This document shows, one piece after another, positions 1 to 8,877 of a DNA stretch of 64,000 bases. The DNA lies in contig NZ_JAAONZ010000009.1 in the NCBI RefSeq assembly GCF_011602365.1, forward strand, positions 62,001 to 126,000, read 5' to 3'. The stretch's first letter is position 1; each line of letters opens with the position of its first letter. The stretch is from Pseudomaricurvus hydrocarbonicus. GTDB taxonomy: Bacteria; Pseudomonadota; Gammaproteobacteria; Pseudomonadales; Cellvibrionaceae. Under the pieces are notes generated by a model. The model was not told where the DNA came from and made no database searches. It saw only the letters and a list, made by a program, of their open reading frames with translations. Position numbers and translations under genes: made by a program.

Positions 1-32
1 ATTTTCGGTAAACGAATGGGAATTGGTAGTGT

Positions 33-1706
33 ATGTTTGATCCTCTAGAGTCGCTTTCGCAAGCTGACTTGCCCGCAGTCTGGGAACGGTTGGCGCAAAT
101 CGCTGAGGCACAGGGTGAGCTGAATATTCGTGCGCAATTTGACCGTGACCCTGAAAGGATATCCCGTTTTACCCGGGAAGCCGTTGGGCTTAAGCTGGAT
201 TTTTCACGCCACGCCATCACCCCCGAATCCTGGACTGCCCTGATTGACCTGGCGAGCACCGCCGAAGTGCCTCAGGCGGTGACGCAAATGCTGTCCGGCG
301 CGGCCATTAATCATACGGAAGGGCGTAAGGTCCTGCATTGCGCCCTGCGTGGGGGCACAAACAAGTCCCTTGAAGAGAGTGTACTGGTTGCTGAAGTGCG
401 TGAACGCCTGGCGGCGCTGGTAAACAGCGTATTACGCGGTGAGCGCACGGGCTTTTCCGGTGAGGCCTTTACCGATGTGGTGAACATTGGTATCGGTGGC
501 TCCGATTTGGGGCCGGCAATGGTTAGCGAGGCTCTTACGCCTTATCACCAGCACCTAAAGGTGCATTTTGTGTCCAACGTTGATCCATCGCATATGGTCA
601 ATACGCTGGCCCAGCTTAATCCGGCCACAACGCTTTTTATCATTGCGTCCAAGACCTTCACGACGCTGGAAACCTTGGCCAACGCAAAGGCCGCCCAAGG
701 TTGGTTGCAGGCAGCGGCAGGCAGTGAGCAGTCATTGTCTGATCACTTTGTGGCGGTCTCTTCGAATGTGGCTAAGGCCGAAGAGTTTGGTGTCGATGTG
801 GACTCAATTTATCCCATGTGGGATTGGGTCGGAGGTCGTTATTCGCTCTGGTCTGCCATTGGGTTGCCGATTGCGATAGCGGTGGGTTGGGAGAACTTTA
901 ACCAGCTGTGTGAAGGTGCCGGGGCGATGGACGAGCATTTTGCGTCGGCGCCGTTGAGCGACAACCTGCCGGTGATTCTGTCGCTATTGGAAATCTGGTC
1001 GGTGAATATGTTGGGCGCGCAATCCCACGCCGTTTTGCCTTATGACCAAAATCTATGTCAACTGCCGGCATTCCTTCAGCAGTTGACGATGGAAAGCAAC
1101 GGCAAGCAGGTGGATCGGTCCGGAAAGCCGCTGGGTCGGGCGTCGTGTCCGGTTGTCTGGGGGGCGGCGGGCACCAACGGACAGCATTCTTTTCATCAGC
1201 TGTTGCATCAGGGGACACAGCCCGTGCCGGCCGATTTTATTGTTCCGATGCAAAGCCATAATCCTTTGGCAGATCAGCATACGCATCTGGTGACCAACTG
1301 CATGGCCCAGGCGCGAGCGCTGCTGTTTGGAAAGTCTTTGCAGCAGGCTGCCCAGGAGTTGAGCGATGCAGGGTATTCTGACGAAGCAGTCCAGGCTCTG
1401 GCTCCGCACAAAGTGCTGCCCGGGAATCGCCCCAGTCTGACCATTTCTTATGACAAAACATCACCTTACCGTTTGGGGGCATTAATCGCGCTGTATGAAC
1501 ACAAGGTATTTGTGTCCAGTGTTATTTGGGGATTGAATGCCTTTGACCAGTGGGGGGTTGAGCTGGGCAAACAGATTGGTGTGGAAATTTACAATGAGAT
1601 TGAAAAACGGCGCTCAGGAATTCCGGGCGACGCGGCATTCGATCCGTCAACTGAGGCATTGTTGAATCAGTTGTTGGCGTCGGAGCAGATTGAAAACGCC
1701 TTGTGA
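33..1706 (+). CDS. pgi: Glucose-6-phosphate isomerase
   Basis: Interconverts glucose-6-phosphate and fructose-6-phosphate in the cytoplasm. The 557-residue length is normal for the bacterial family. Visible signatures are IGIGGSDLGP (about 152-161), the GGRYSLWS family signature (267-274), a MESNGK segment near 355 and GQHSFHQLLHQG near 385, which carry the known active-site residues. The ATG at 33 gives the usual N-terminus; only 32 bases precede it, so its promoter lies outside the window. A strong terminator follows about 100 bases downstream, so it is not co-transcribed with the next gene. It opens the sugar-phosphate block with hexR, zwf, pgl, edd, eda, gap and pyk, and would supply glucose-6-phosphate to the Entner-Doudoroff route from fructose-derived sugars. 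Confidence 0.97.
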   Translation: MFDPLESLSQADLPAVWERLAQIAEAQGELNIRAQFDRDPERISRFTREAVGLKLDFSRHAITPESWTALIDLASTAEVPQAVTQMLSGAAINHTEGRKVLHCALRGGTNKSLEESVLVAEVRERLAALVNSVLRGERTGFSGEAFTDVVNIGIGGSDLGPAMVSEALTPYHQHLKVHFVSNVDPSHMVNTLAQLNPATTLFIIASKTFTTLETLANAKAAQGWLQAAAGSEQSLSDHFVAVSSNVAKAEEFGVDVDSIYPMWDWVGGRYSLWSAIGLPIAIAVGWENFNQLCEGAGAMDEHFASAPLSDNLPVILSLLEIWSVNMLGAQSHAVLPYDQNLCQLPAFLQQLTMESNGKQVDRSGKPLGRASCPVVWGAAGTNGQHSFHQLLHQGTQPVPADFIVPMQSHNPLADQHTHLVTNCMAQARALLFGKSLQQAAQELSDAGYSDEAVQALAPHKVLPGNRPSLTISYDKTSPYRLGALIALYEHKVFVSSVIWGLNAFDQWGVELGKQIGVEIYNEIEKRRSGIPGDAAFDPSTEALLNQLLASEQIENAL

Positions 1707-1804
1707 AGGCATTGAATGTAATTGGTTTGAACCGCTGTTAAAGATTTTTTTGAGTACTGTGTTCTTGTCTCTGCACTTTTACAGTTTGTAAAAATGTGGC
1801 TTAT

Positions 1805-1831
1805 GGCGCTTCGTTTGAAGCGCCTTTTTTT
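1805..1831 (+). terminator. Rho-independent terminator after pgi
   Basis: Perfect 8-bp stem GGCGCTTC / GAAGCGCC with loop GTTT, followed at once by seven T. It is about 100 bases past the pgi stop and ends that transcript. Confidence 0.93.
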
Positions 1832-1999
1832 ACCCGTTACTTTTGAATTCTGGATTTTTTCCTGCAGTCCCGCTGCTTCATGGGGCGTGATCTTATTGTT
1901 GGTTTTAGGGACTGCTGAGTTTAAACTGTTGTCTCAATAATAACTAAGCTCATTGAGCCAGCCGGATTCACAAGAGGCTGTAGTGTGGGAGGTCTATAC

Positions 2000-2248
2000 A
2001 TGAAGACAGAGGGTGAAGGGGATTGTCCGTTTGCGTTTAACTTTGAAGCGGACACCTTTAAGGTCGGAGATACGGTCAGTTACCGGGTGCCGGAAGGCTT
2101 TGACGAGATGCCGTTTGTGGGGATTCTGTTGGAAGTGGCTGAGGATTATGTCGTCATCTCGCCGAATGATCCGTCTGATCCGGATCGAAGAATGCGGGGT
2201 ACTCGGGAAAGCCGTCCTGTGGTCAGTATGAAAGAGGCGACAGGCTGA
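2000..2248 (+). CDS. Small hypothetical protein, 82 aa
   Basis: Short acidic soluble protein of 82 residues with no membrane segment or signal peptide. I do not recognise the family. The start at ATG 2000 is chosen because GGGAGG at 1987-1992 sits 7 bases upstream; a longer frame from GTG 1985 would destroy that site. The centre (VGDTVSYRVPEG, then VGILLEVAEDYVVISPNDPSDPDR) alternates hydrophobic and charged residues like a small beta barrel, so an SH3-like or PilZ-like fold is possible, but that is a guess. It lies alone between the pgi terminator and the convergent end of hexR. Confidence 0.7.
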   Translation: MKTEGEGDCPFAFNFEADTFKVGDTVSYRVPEGFDEMPFVGILLEVAEDYVVISPNDPSDPDRRMRGTRESRPVVSMKEATG

Positions 2249-2356
2249 CGGAGATTGCCATCGGGGGCCGAGGAGTCTATCGGTACCCGATGCGATCTTG
2301 GGGCGGCGCTGTATTGATGCGCGCTTTTTAAGCAACAGGCTTATTTCTGGCAGAGA

Positions 2357-3202
2357 CTATTTTCGCTCCGCCTTGGTGTTGTCTAAGCTTTCTTTGATTT
2401 TCTTCAGGTGTTCATCAATGCCTGGGCTGCGCTTTAGCGCCAGGCCCGTCGCCAGAATATCGATAATCGTCAGGATCATGATTCGAGTCGTCATCGGAAC
2501 ATAAATGGTGGTGTCTTCCAGCTCACTGCCAGAGGTGATGACAATATCACTGGCGGCCGCGAGGGGAGAGTTGGGCTCGGTGATGGCAATGACCTTGGCA
2601 CCGCTGAGCTTGGCGGTGTGCGCGGTTTCAATGGTGGCGTGGGTGCGACCGGTAAAAGAGATAAACAGAATCACGCTGTGTTCATCGGCGGCGGCCGCCG
2701 CCATCCGTTGTTTCAGGTTGTCTTCGTAGGCAATGGTGGGGGTGCCCAGCCTAAACAGCTTGTGCTGTGCATCCTGAGCGATAGAAGAACAGCCTCCCAT
2801 GCCGAAGATCTCAATTCGCTTGGCTTTGTCCAGGGCTTCGACGGCAGCTTCGATGGTGCTGATATCCAGCTCCTTGCGCAAATACTCCAGTGCCCCCTGG
2901 TTGGCGCTGATCAGCTTGTTGACGTAAGTGTCGGCATTGTCATTTACGGATACAGAGCGGGTAACGTAAGAAGTATTTTTGGCCAGGTTCTGAGCTAACT
3001 GAACCTTGAATTCCGGAAAGCCTTTACAGCCCAGCCCACGGCACAGACGGGATATCATGGGATCGCTGACTTCAGCTTTTCGGGCAATTTCGGCCGTAGT
3101 GGCGTGTACCGCAGCTTCCGGGTCGGCAAGAATGACTTCGGCAATGCGCCGTTCGGATTTGCTCAGGTTGTCAAGCTCGTGTCTGAGGCGGGTCAATATC
3201 AT
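2357..3202 (-). CDS. hexR: HexR, RpiR-family repressor of sugar catabolism
   Basis: RpiR-family regulator of 281 residues, the usual HexR length. An N-terminal helix-turn-helix domain (about 1-77, with SERRIAEVIL and AEVSDPMISRLCRGLGCKGFPEFK) is followed by a SIS sugar-phosphate-binding domain (about 120-260, with GMGGCSSIAQDAQHKLFRLG). In proteobacteria HexR represses zwf, edd/eda, gap and related genes and is released by KDPG (established knowledge). Here it is divergent from zwf across a gap with two matched 15-bp palindromes, which fits autoregulation plus control of zwf. Start ATG at 3202 is preceded by AGGGA. The context of zwf-pgl-edd-eda next door makes HexR much more likely than RpiR or MurR. 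Confidence 0.93.
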   Translation of the reverse strand: MILTRLRHELDNLSKSERRIAEVILADPEAAVHATTAEIARKAEVSDPMISRLCRGLGCKGFPEFKVQLAQNLAKNTSYVTRSVSVNDNADTYVNKLISANQGALEYLRKELDISTIEAAVEALDKAKRIEIFGMGGCSSIAQDAQHKLFRLGTPTIAYEDNLKQRMAAAAADEHSVILFISFTGRTHATIETAHTAKLSGAKVIAITEPNSPLAAASDIVITSGSELEDTTIYVPMTTRIMILTIIDILATGLALKRSPGIDEHLKKIKESLDNTKAERK

Positions 3203-3303
3203 CTTTATCCCTGCAGATATTCTATTAGGCTATTAATAGCCCTTCGTTAAAGGTGCAACTGTAACAGTAACCGAATTTCAGGCGAACAATTTGTTTTCTG
3301 TGA

Positions 3304-3318
3304 TTTAACTTAGTTAAA
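3304..3318. promoter_or_regulatory. Putative HexR operator 1
   Basis: The 15-mer TTTAACTTAGTTAAA is a perfect inverted repeat (7-bp arms around one base) in the hexR-zwf gap. Base by base it follows the published Shewanella-type HexR site TGTAATTAAATTACA, with symmetric substitutions in both arms. Its assignment to HexR is inference. Confidence 0.65.
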
Positions 3319-3355
3319 CAAAAGTCATTGTTAAGTGCCTTTTCGATGGGTATAA

Positions 3356-3370
3356 TTTAACTCAATTAAA
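3356..3370. promoter_or_regulatory. Putative HexR operator 2
   Basis: TTTAACTCAATTAAA differs from operator 1 at two of 15 positions. Its centre is 52 bp from that of site 1, close to five helical turns, so two repressor dimers could bind the same face of the DNA. The flanking A and T extend the dyad to 17 bp (3355-3371). Confidence 0.6.
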
Positions 3371-3371
3371 T

Positions 3372-3730
3372 GGTTTCAGCCAGACCGAAGTGCATTTTTT
3401 TGCGTAATTTAAGGTCAGCTGGTGTCTTTGAGGCTAGTGGTCCAAGGTTTGAACAGGCTTTTGGGAGTTTTCCAACTAGAACTCTGTCGCAATAGAATCT
3501 TCAGTTTGGTTTGAAAGCATAAGACTATATTACAAATAGTGAATAATAGTTTATAGAAACCGTGATTCGATCCGAAAATGGGTGGTTGTCGATGAAGCGG
3601 AAAGCTGGTTCACACATTGCATTGATAAAGTATCAGCTTCGGGCCGGGCCACTCATGACCGGCTGCGAGCCTGGGTGCGGTCTGTAGCACTTAAACACAT
3701 AAAAACGTTAGAACGTTGGGAGAAAGATGC
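3372..3730. other. Long zwf leader / promoter region
   Basis: About 360 bases without a gene between operator 2 and zwf. The stretch 3500-3560 is AT-rich, with a small dyad ACTAT..ATAGT at 3524-3540, and probably holds the zwf promoter, but I cannot fix a clear -35/-10 pair. The part 3590-3700 is GC-richer and would be untranslated leader. Confidence 0.4.
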
Positions 3731-5221
3731 ATGACGCACGACTTTGATATGGTCATTTTCGGTGGTTTGGGTGATTTGTCGTTGCGCAAATTATTGCCTG
3801 CTTTATACCGCTCTGAAGTGGCTGGGCACCTTCCCCGCAACGGACGTATCTTTTTGATTTCCCGCGCTCTGGGTGAGCGGGAAGAGGAATTGACGCGTAT
3901 CCAGGAGTGGCTGACCAACCAGCTGAAATCCGGTGAATCTCCCACCTCACACTGGCCCGAATTTGAGCAGCGCCTGCACCTGTGTGCTTTCGATGTGACG
4001 GAGGATGGCGAGGGCTGGGCTGACCTGGAGCAACCTCTGCTAGAAGTGGACGCCGCCGAGGGCAAGCGTGATCGAGTGTTCTATCTGGCTATGCCTCCCA
4101 GCCTGTATGGCACCATTTGTGAACAGTTAAGTGGCAGGGGGTTGATTAATGAGACGTCGCGTGTCGTGCTGGAAAAACCTTTAGGTTACGATCGCACCAC
4201 CGCGAATGAAATTAATGCTCAGGTCGCTAAATATTTCCCCGAAAACAGCATCTTCCGAATTGATCATTATCTGGGTAAAGAAACCGTTCAAAATCTGTTG
4301 GCACTGCGTTTTGCCAATATCATGTTTGAACCGCTGTGGAATGGCAACTACATCGATCATGTACAAATCAGCTTGTCGGAAGAGGTAGGCCTGGAGGGAC
4401 GCACTGCCTTTTATGACCAAGCCGGCGCCATGCGTGACATGATCCAGAATCACTTGCTGCAGCTCTTGTGTCTGGTGGCTATGGAGCCGCCGCATAAATT
4501 ACAGGCTGACAATATTCGTACCGAAAAGCTTAAGGTGTTGCAGGCGCTGCGGCCGCTGCAGGGCTATGAGGTTCAAAGCCATACCGTCAGAGGCCAATAT
4601 GTGGATGGCATGATGCACGGTAAAGCTGTACCGGGTTACCTGGATGAGCTGGGTAAAGACAGCCAGACGGAAACCTTTGTAGCCATCAAGGCACACATTG
4701 ATAACTGGCGCTGGAGCGGGGTGCCATTTTATTTTCGCACCGGTAAACGGCTGCGTCAGCGCTGTGCTGAAATCGTCATCCAATTTAAGTCGCTGACTCA
4801 CAATGTCTTTGATGGCGCATCCACACAACTTTCGGCCAACCGTTTGGTGATCCGTTTGCAGCCCGATGAGGGCATCGAAATGACGGTCATGGCAAAAGAG
4901 TTAAATCAGCTTGATATGCGCTTGCAGGAAGTGCCCCTCAATCTGAACTTTGCGGAAACCTTCCAAAATATACACAGTGATTCGTACCAGCGTTTGCTGC
5001 TGAATGTCATCGATAACGATTTAAGTTTGTTTGCCCATCGCGACGAGGCCGATCTTGCCTGGGCCTGGGTTGACCCGATCATTAACGCCTGGAATAAGTG
5101 TGGGACACCTGTGCAAGCGTACGAGGCCGGTAGTTGGGGCCCCGACGCTTCGGCTGCACTGCTGCACAGCGATAAGCGGGCATGGCACAACAATGGCGGC
5201 AGCAAGCGAGGCAAACGATGA
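3731..5221 (+). CDS. zwf: Glucose-6-phosphate 1-dehydrogenase
   Basis: Oxidises glucose-6-phosphate to 6-phosphogluconolactone with NAD(P)+, the entry to the Entner-Doudoroff and pentose phosphate routes. The 496-residue length is typical. The N-terminal dinucleotide-binding loop reads FGGLGDLSLRKL (about 9-20), a variant of the usual GASGDLAxRKL. The active-site signature RIDHYLGKE is intact at 176-184, with the catalytic His of that motif. I start at ATG 3731, which has GGGAGAAAG just upstream (3718-3726); a TTG start at 3716 would consume that site. The gene overlaps pgl by the ATGA arrangement, so the two are translationally coupled. Probably repressed by HexR through the upstream palindromes. 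Confidence 0.96.
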   Translation: MTHDFDMVIFGGLGDLSLRKLLPALYRSEVAGHLPRNGRIFLISRALGEREEELTRIQEWLTNQLKSGESPTSHWPEFEQRLHLCAFDVTEDGEGWADLEQPLLEVDAAEGKRDRVFYLAMPPSLYGTICEQLSGRGLINETSRVVLEKPLGYDRTTANEINAQVAKYFPENSIFRIDHYLGKETVQNLLALRFANIMFEPLWNGNYIDHVQISLSEEVGLEGRTAFYDQAGAMRDMIQNHLLQLLCLVAMEPPHKLQADNIRTEKLKVLQALRPLQGYEVQSHTVRGQYVDGMMHGKAVPGYLDELGKDSQTETFVAIKAHIDNWRWSGVPFYFRTGKRLRQRCAEIVIQFKSLTHNVFDGASTQLSANRLVIRLQPDEGIEMTVMAKELNQLDMRLQEVPLNLNFAETFQNIHSDSYQRLLLNVIDNDLSLFAHRDEADLAWAWVDPIINAWNKCGTPVQAYEAGSWGPDASAALLHSDKRAWHNNGGSKRGKR

Positions 5222-5922
5222 TCAATGAATTTCGTTTTGATTCCAAAGAAGCCTTGTTGAACTGTTTGTATGACGATGCACTGGAGTGCATTGGCGCCGA
5301 TCTTGAGCACAGTGGCAAGGCGACCATCTTGTTGTCGGGTGGTTCGACGCCAGGGCCCTTGTACGAACGTTTGTCCAAAGCCGAGCTGGACTGGGCAAAT
5401 GTTCATGTTGCGCTGGTGGATGAGCGTTGGGTAGAGCCGGATCATACCGCCAGTAACGAGCGTTTAATCAAGCAGACCTTGCAGCAAAATAATGCGGCAG
5501 CCAGTAGTTTTATCGGTATGAAAAATGCCTCAAAAACCCCCTTTGAGGGTCAGCTTGAGTGCAATGCGCAGTATCAATTATTGCCGCAGCCATACAGTTT
5601 CTGTTTGTTGGGCATGGGGGGAGATGGTCATACGGCGTCACTGTTTCCACACGCGCAAGGGCTAACCGAGGCGTTAGCGTCTCAACAACTGTGTGCTGGA
5701 ATATTGGCGAAGCCTTCTGATGTGACGGGGGTGAATTTAGAGCGCATGACTATGACTCCCCAGGCCATCTTGCAATCGAAGAAGGTCGTGCTGTTAATCA
5801 CCGGCGACGATAAATGGGCGGTCTACGAACAAGCTCGAGTGAATAGTCAGGTTGAAGACACGCCAGTGAGTGTATTTCTGCAACAACATCACGTGGACAT
5901 TGATGTCTACTGGGCACCGTAA
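5218..5922 (+). CDS. pgl: 6-phosphogluconolactonase
   Basis: Hydrolyses 6-phosphogluconolactone to 6-phosphogluconate. The 234-residue length is typical of the NagB-like Pgl family. Family motifs are LLSGGSTPGPLYERL (near 38-52), VALVDERWVEPDHTASNERL and LLGMGGDGHTASLFPH. The ATG at 5218 overlaps the zwf stop (ATGA); it is preceded by GAGG and gives the normal N-terminus. A 98-base gap separates it from edd, in which I see no terminator, so zwf-pgl-edd-eda may be read through. Confidence 0.94.
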   Translation: MINEFRFDSKEALLNCLYDDALECIGADLEHSGKATILLSGGSTPGPLYERLSKAELDWANVHVALVDERWVEPDHTASNERLIKQTLQQNNAAASSFIGMKNASKTPFEGQLECNAQYQLLPQPYSFCLLGMGGDGHTASLFPHAQGLTEALASQQLCAGILAKPSDVTGVNLERMTMTPQAILQSKKVVLLITGDDKWAVYEQARVNSQVEDTPVSVFLQQHHVDIDVYWAP

Positions 5923-6020
5923 CACGGCATGGCAGGGTTAAGCCGTCCCAAAGTTAACCATTGATGTGCCCGAATCTATACGGACGCCCGTGAAAGAACG
6001 AATTTAAGAGGTGAAAACAA

Positions 6021-7862
6021 ATGAGCAAATTGCACGAAACACTGCAACAGGTCACGGACACGATTATTGAGCGGAGTCGCACGAGTCGCAACGCGTACCT
6101 GAAGCGTGTGGATGCCGCCGTACAAAAAGGACCCCATCGAGGCGAGTTGGCGTGTGGGAATTTAGCTCACGGTTTTGCCGCCTGCAGCCCGGGTGAAAAA
6201 GCGGATCTGACCGCCGATGTAAAATCGAACATTGCCATTGTGTCGTCTTACAACGATATGTTGTCAGCCCATCAGCCATTTAAAGATGCCCCGGATCTGA
6301 TTAAGGCCGCCATCAGTGAAGCGGGTGGCGTTGCGCAATTTGCCGGCGGTGTTCCCGCCATGTGTGATGGCGTCACACAAGGGCAGCCGGGGATGGAGTT
6401 GTCGCTGTTTAGCCGCGATGTGATTGCCATGTCGACGGCGGTTTCACTCAGCCACAACATGTTCGATGGAGCATTGTATCTGGGCGTTTGTGACAAGATT
6501 GTTCCAGGGCTTTTAATCGGTGCGCTGACGTTTGGTCATCTGCCGGCGGTATTTGTGCCAGCCGGCCCAATGACCACGGGTATGTCGAACAAAGAGAAGG
6601 TGCGTATCCGCCAGTTGTACGCGGAAGGGAAAATTGGCCGCAAGGAGCTGCTGGAAGCCGAATCCAAGTCATACCACGGTCCGGGCACCTGTACTTTTTA
6701 CGGGACCGCCAACAGCAACCAGATGATGGTTGAAATCATGGGGTTGCACCTGCCCGGCAGTTCATTTATTAATCCCTACACCCCACTGCGTGATGAGTTA
6801 ACCAAAGCGGCCGCCAGGCAAGTGCTTAAATTTACGGCGCAGGGCCAGGACTTCCGTCCTATCGGCCATGTGATTGACGAGAAGGCGATCGTTAATGCGA
6901 TTGTGGGATTACTGGCGACCGGCGGCTCTACCAACCACACCATTCACTTGATTGCCATTGCCCGGGCAGCGGGTATCAAAATTAACTGGGATGACTTTGA
7001 TGCGTTGTCCAAAGTTGTACCGTTGGTAACTCGTATCTATCCAAACGGTCAGGCGGACATCAATCACTTCCAGGCAGCGGGTGGCATGGGGGTTTTGATC
7101 GACAAATTACTGCAGGCGGGCTTGTTGCACGCTGACATTATTACCATAGGCGACGATCGAGGCCTGCAATATTACAACCGTGAGCCGGTTTTGCGTGAAG
7201 GTTCTCTGGTTTGGCAGGCCTCGCCTGCAGAGTCGCTGGACCGGGATGTGCTGCGTGGCAGTGATGAGCCTTTTGACAACACCGGTGGCCTGCACCTGTT
7301 GCAGGGGAATTTGGGGCGCGGGGTGATTAAAGTCTCTGCGGTTCAGCCAGAGCATCGCGTGGTCGAAGCCCCGGCGATTGTGTTTGATGACCAGAATGAC
7401 ATTGTGGCGGCATTTAAAGCCGGCAAATTGGAAAAAGATTTTGTCGCGGTGCTGCGTTACCAGGGCCCGCAAGCGAACGGTATGCCTGAGCTGCATAAGC
7501 TGACGCCGCCACTGGGAGTGTTGCAGGATCGCGGATTTAAAGTGGCACTGGTTACGGATGGACGTATGTCAGGGGCCTCCGGGAAGGTGCCTGCGGCGAT
7601 TCACCTGACGCCGGAATGTGCGGCCGGAGGCCCTTTGGCAAAAGTTCAAACTGGCGACCTGATTCGTCTGGATGCGAATACTGGCCGCCTGGAAGTGGTG
7701 CTGGATCAGCAGGTCCTGGATTCCCGTATTGTACTGGCTTCATCAGAAGGCAGTCATCGATTTGGTATGGGGCGTGAGCTGTTTGGAGGCTTCCGCCGTC
7801 AGGCTTCTTCCTCCGAGTTGGGCGCGTGTACCTTATTTTCAGAATTTGATCTGGAAGATTAA
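6021..7862 (+). CDS. edd: 6-phosphogluconate dehydratase
   Basis: Dehydrates 6-phosphogluconate to KDPG, the first specific step of the Entner-Doudoroff pathway. At 613 residues it has the standard length of the IlvD/Edd family, which binds a [4Fe-4S] cluster. Recognisable segments are [63 protein letters not shown] and [16 protein letters not shown], which contain the conserved cluster cysteines. The closest paralogue, IlvD (dihydroxy-acid dehydratase), is less likely given the eda neighbour 90 bases downstream. An RBS-like AAGAGGTG precedes the ATG. Confidence 0.97.
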   Translation: MSKLHETLQQVTDTIIERSRTSRNAYLKRVDAAVQKGPHRGELACGNLAHGFAACSPGEKADLTADVKSNIAIVSSYNDMLSAHQPFKDAPDLIKAAISEAGGVAQFAGGVPAMCDGVTQGQPGMELSLFSRDVIAMSTAVSLSHNMFDGALYLGVCDKIVPGLLIGALTFGHLPAVFVPAGPMTTGMSNKEKVRIRQLYAEGKIGRKELLEAESKSYHGPGTCTFYGTANSNQMMVEIMGLHLPGSSFINPYTPLRDELTKAAARQVLKFTAQGQDFRPIGHVIDEKAIVNAIVGLLATGGSTNHTIHLIAIARAAGIKINWDDFDALSKVVPLVTRIYPNGQADINHFQAAGGMGVLIDKLLQAGLLHADIITIGDDRGLQYYNREPVLREGSLVWQASPAESLDRDVLRGSDEPFDNTGGLHLLQGNLGRGVIKVSAVQPEHRVVEAPAIVFDDQNDIVAAFKAGKLEKDFVAVLRYQGPQANGMPELHKLTPPLGVLQDRGFKVALVTDGRMSGASGKVPAAIHLTPECAAGGPLAKVQTGDLIRLDANTGRLEVVLDQQVLDSRIVLASSEGSHRFGMGRELFGGFRRQASSSELGACTLFSEFDLED

Positions 7863-7951
7863 CCCTGGCGCCGGAGGCTTGTCCGGACTGTTCAGTTGAT
7901 TTTGCAATAAAACATTCGACCCAGTTGAATGAAACGAGAGAACGAAAGACT

Positions 7952-8581
7952 ATGGCTATTGCTATCAAAGATATTATGGAAACATCACCGGTGGTCCCTG
8001 TGATGGTGATTGAAAACCTGGAAGACGCGGTGCCGCTGGCAAAAGCTTTGGTAGAAGGCGGGCTGAAAGTTTTGGAAATTACCTTGCGTACGGCGCCGGC
8101 ACTTGAAGCCATTGCGGCGATCAAGGAATCAGTACCCGATGCTATCGTTGGCGCGGGAACAATTATCAATGTTGAAACCCTGCAGGCTTCTCTGGATGCC
8201 GGTGCTGAGTTCATTGTGACCCCTGGATCCACGCCAGCCATCATTGATGCGGCGCAAAAAGCCGGCGTTTCCATTCTGCCGGGCGTGAATTCCCCCAGTG
8301 AAGCGATGGTCTTGCTGGAGAAAGGTATCACGGCGATGAAGTTCTTCCCAGCGGAAGCGGCGGGCGGCATACCGATGTTGAAATCCATTGCTGGACCGTT
8401 ACCGCAGATCTCTTTTTGCCCCACGGGTGGTATCGGTCCAAAGAACGCCAAGGACTATCTGGCACTGCCTAATGTTGCCTGTGTTGGCGGTTCATGGATG
8501 GCGCCGACAGATTTGGTGAAAGCGAAAAACTGGGTTGAGATTAAACGTCTGGCGGCAGAAGCTGCAGCTCTTAAACCTTAA
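7952..8581 (+). CDS. eda: KDPG aldolase
   Basis: Cleaves 2-keto-3-deoxy-6-phosphogluconate to pyruvate and glyceraldehyde-3-phosphate. The 209-residue (beta/alpha)8 class I aldolase carries its Schiff-base lysine in TAMKFFPAEAAGG (Lys130). Other family motifs are EITLRTAPALEAI, GAGTI and ILPGVNSPSEA. I start at ATG 7952 rather than the upstream TTG at 7925; the ATG follows a purine-rich GAGAGAACGAAAGA tract and matches family length. It is the last gene of the zwf-pgl-edd-eda run; its product glyceraldehyde-3-phosphate is the substrate of the next gene, gap. Confidence 0.96.
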   Translation: MAIAIKDIMETSPVVPVMVIENLEDAVPLAKALVEGGLKVLEITLRTAPALEAIAAIKESVPDAIVGAGTIINVETLQASLDAGAEFIVTPGSTPAIIDAAQKAGVSILPGVNSPSEAMVLLEKGITAMKFFPAEAAGGIPMLKSIAGPLPQISFCPTGGIGPKNAKDYLALPNVACVGGSWMAPTDLVKAKNWVEIKRLAAEAAALKP

Positions 8582-8720
8582 ATTTTGATACTGGGTGGAA
8601 TGACTGTTGTTGAATGTGTTTTTCTTGGCAATCAGCCGCTCAGAGGTTGCAGTTTGAGTTGCGTAGCCCAATTGAATACTAGTTTTGAACCCGTCTTAGC
8701 GGGGTAGAAAATCAAGATGA

Positions 8721-8786
8721 GCGAGGGAGTTCACCCTCGCCAACCATACAAAACCAGAAATGGTATAAGAGCCGGTACAACGGCTC
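8721..8786 (+). other. Two hairpins in the gap 5' leader
   Basis: In the 296-base space between eda and gap there are two perfect stems: GCGAGGG/CCCTCGC (8721-8727 and 8734-8740, loop AGTTCA) and GAGCCG/CGGCTC (8769-8774 and 8781-8786, loop GTACAA). Neither has a T-run, so neither looks like a plain terminator. They may stabilise or regulate the gap message. The family is not recognised. Confidence 0.5.
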
Positions 8787-8877
8787 ACCCTAAGTTGTGT
8801 GCAGTGAGTTTTCAGGACTGCAGGCAAGCTCCAAGGTGCAAGAGACAGGTACTTTTAACTGGAATAGGGTGATTATT

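Noticed and set aside
3716-3730. TTG start for zwf
   Set aside because: It would use up the ribosome site GGGAGAAAG that serves the ATG at 3731.
7552-8451. A 299-codon open frame on the minus strand over edd/eda
   Set aside because: It is antisense to two certain genes, with composition that follows their codon bias and no ribosome site.
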